Source of the DNA: JAVDCA01 sp035764045
GTDB lineage: Bacteria > Pseudomonadota > Alphaproteobacteria > Rhizobiales > Xanthobacteraceae
Direction of reading: 5' to 3'
Assembly (NCBI GenBank): GCA_035764045.1
Contig: DASTZX010000439.1
Coordinates: forward strand, 1-18,514
DNA length: 18,514 bases
The position numbers and the translations under genes were made by a program. Shown in pieces: positions 18,167 to 18,514 of this stretch. The notes under the pieces are model-generated. The model saw nothing but the letters and a program-made list of their open reading frames with translations, had not been told where the DNA came from and searched no databases. The stretch's first letter is position 1, and every line of letters starts with the position of its first letter.

Positions 18167-18514
18167 GTGCGACTGCACGCTTTCTTGATGCTGTGTGGGA
18201 CCTCGCTCGCGCTGGCCGGTGCCGCCGCGGCCGAGCCCGCTGGGCCGCCGCCAAACATCGCCGCCGGGCTGCCGCCGGGTCAGATCATGGCGATCGTGCG
18301 CGCAAACGGCTTCGATCCCGTCGGCCGGCCGGTGCGCAACGGCAATGTATATGCGCTGCAGGCGCTGGATCCCGATGACGTCGAGTACCGCATCGTGGTC
18401 GATGCCCGGACGGGCCGCACGGTCTCGCTGCGGGAGATCGCACGACCGGGCCCCTACGAAGCCGCGCCGCGATTCGGCGGCGTCATCGGCGGCCCGCCGG
18501 AGGGACCTGCGCTG
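18167..18514 (+). CDS. Secreted PepSY-like small protein, 3' truncated by the window
   Basis: There are 116 codons before the right edge, with no stop reached. The GTG start follows GGAGGGGAG (18152-18160). It gives a signal peptide (VRLHAFLMLCGTSLALAG, then AAAAE) with cleavage near residue 21-23. The mature part reads LPPGQIMAIVRANGFDPVGRP, then NGNVYALQALD, then YRIVVDARTGRTVSLREI. This is a single PepSY-like alpha/beta unit in which a helix is followed by strands reading out an Asp-x-x-Thr-Gly turn. Such short secreted proteins are common in Rhizobiales and have no assigned role. The segment after it is proline/glycine-rich (GGVIGGPPEGP). In-frame ATGs at 18092 and 18128 exist, but they would put 13-25 polar residues before the signal peptide and have poorly spaced ribosome sites. 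Confidence 0.72.
   Translation, partial: MRLHAFLMLCGTSLALAGAAAAEPAGPPPNIAAGLPPGQIMAIVRANGFDPVGRPVRNGNVYALQALDPDDVEYRIVVDARTGRTVSLREIARPGPYEAAPRFGGVIGGPPEGPAL

Overview
The window is a stretch of GC-rich chromosomal DNA that most resembles an alphaproteobacterium of the Rhizobiales/Hyphomicrobiales (Bradyrhizobium/Rhodoplanes-like relatives). The assignment rests on the protein families (a DUF459 SGNH hydrolase, a Bug-type binding protein, an alphaproteobacterial-style GltBD, a GlsB/YeaQ-type small membrane protein) and on promoter-like sites that fit the alphaproteobacterial general stress sigma factor EcfG. I see no rRNA, tRNA, CRISPR array, insertion sequence, phage gene or attachment site. 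The gene content is mostly core and metabolic rather than a mobile island.

Left part (1-3497). A minus-strand pair comes first: a sulfite-oxidase-family molybdoenzyme, then the first 31 codons of a DUF938 methyltransferase-like gene joined by an ATGA overlap. Divergent from it is hemH (ferrochelatase). Next come a small secreted alpha/beta hydrolase and a 98-residue GlsB/YeaQ/YmgE membrane protein, both on the plus strand. The last of these meets galU tail to tail.

Middle (3498-10090). galU (UTP-glucose-1-phosphate uridylyltransferase, minus) diverges from an MltB-type lytic murein transglycosylase with a C-terminal peptidoglycan-binding domain (plus). The transglycosylase is followed by a secreted DUF459 SGNH hydrolase with a long disordered tail. 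Converging on that from the right is a two-gene minus-strand unit: a Bug (TTT-type) solute-binding protein and an MmgE/PrpD-family enzyme.

Right part (10180-18514). gltB and gltD (large and small subunits of glutamate synthase, minus strand) are separated by a 512-bp divergent regulatory region from a low-specificity L-threonine aldolase (plus). A short secreted PepSY-like protein runs off the right edge.

The most interesting signal is regulatory. Three sites with GGAAC-N16/17-CGTT/C architecture sit 30-40 bp upstream of the sulfite oxidase, GlsB-type and DUF459 genes; two are perfect matches. This suggests that otherwise unrelated genes here belong to an EcfG general-stress regulon, and it argues for a downstream start for the DUF459 gene. 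The gltB upstream region carries a near-consensus sigma-54 site, a 17-bp inverted repeat at the predicted transcription start and a 12-bp palindrome further upstream. The transglycosylase/SGNH-hydrolase neighbourhood is the best candidate for an undescribed functional pairing, in envelope remodelling. I found no convincing wholly new multi-gene system.
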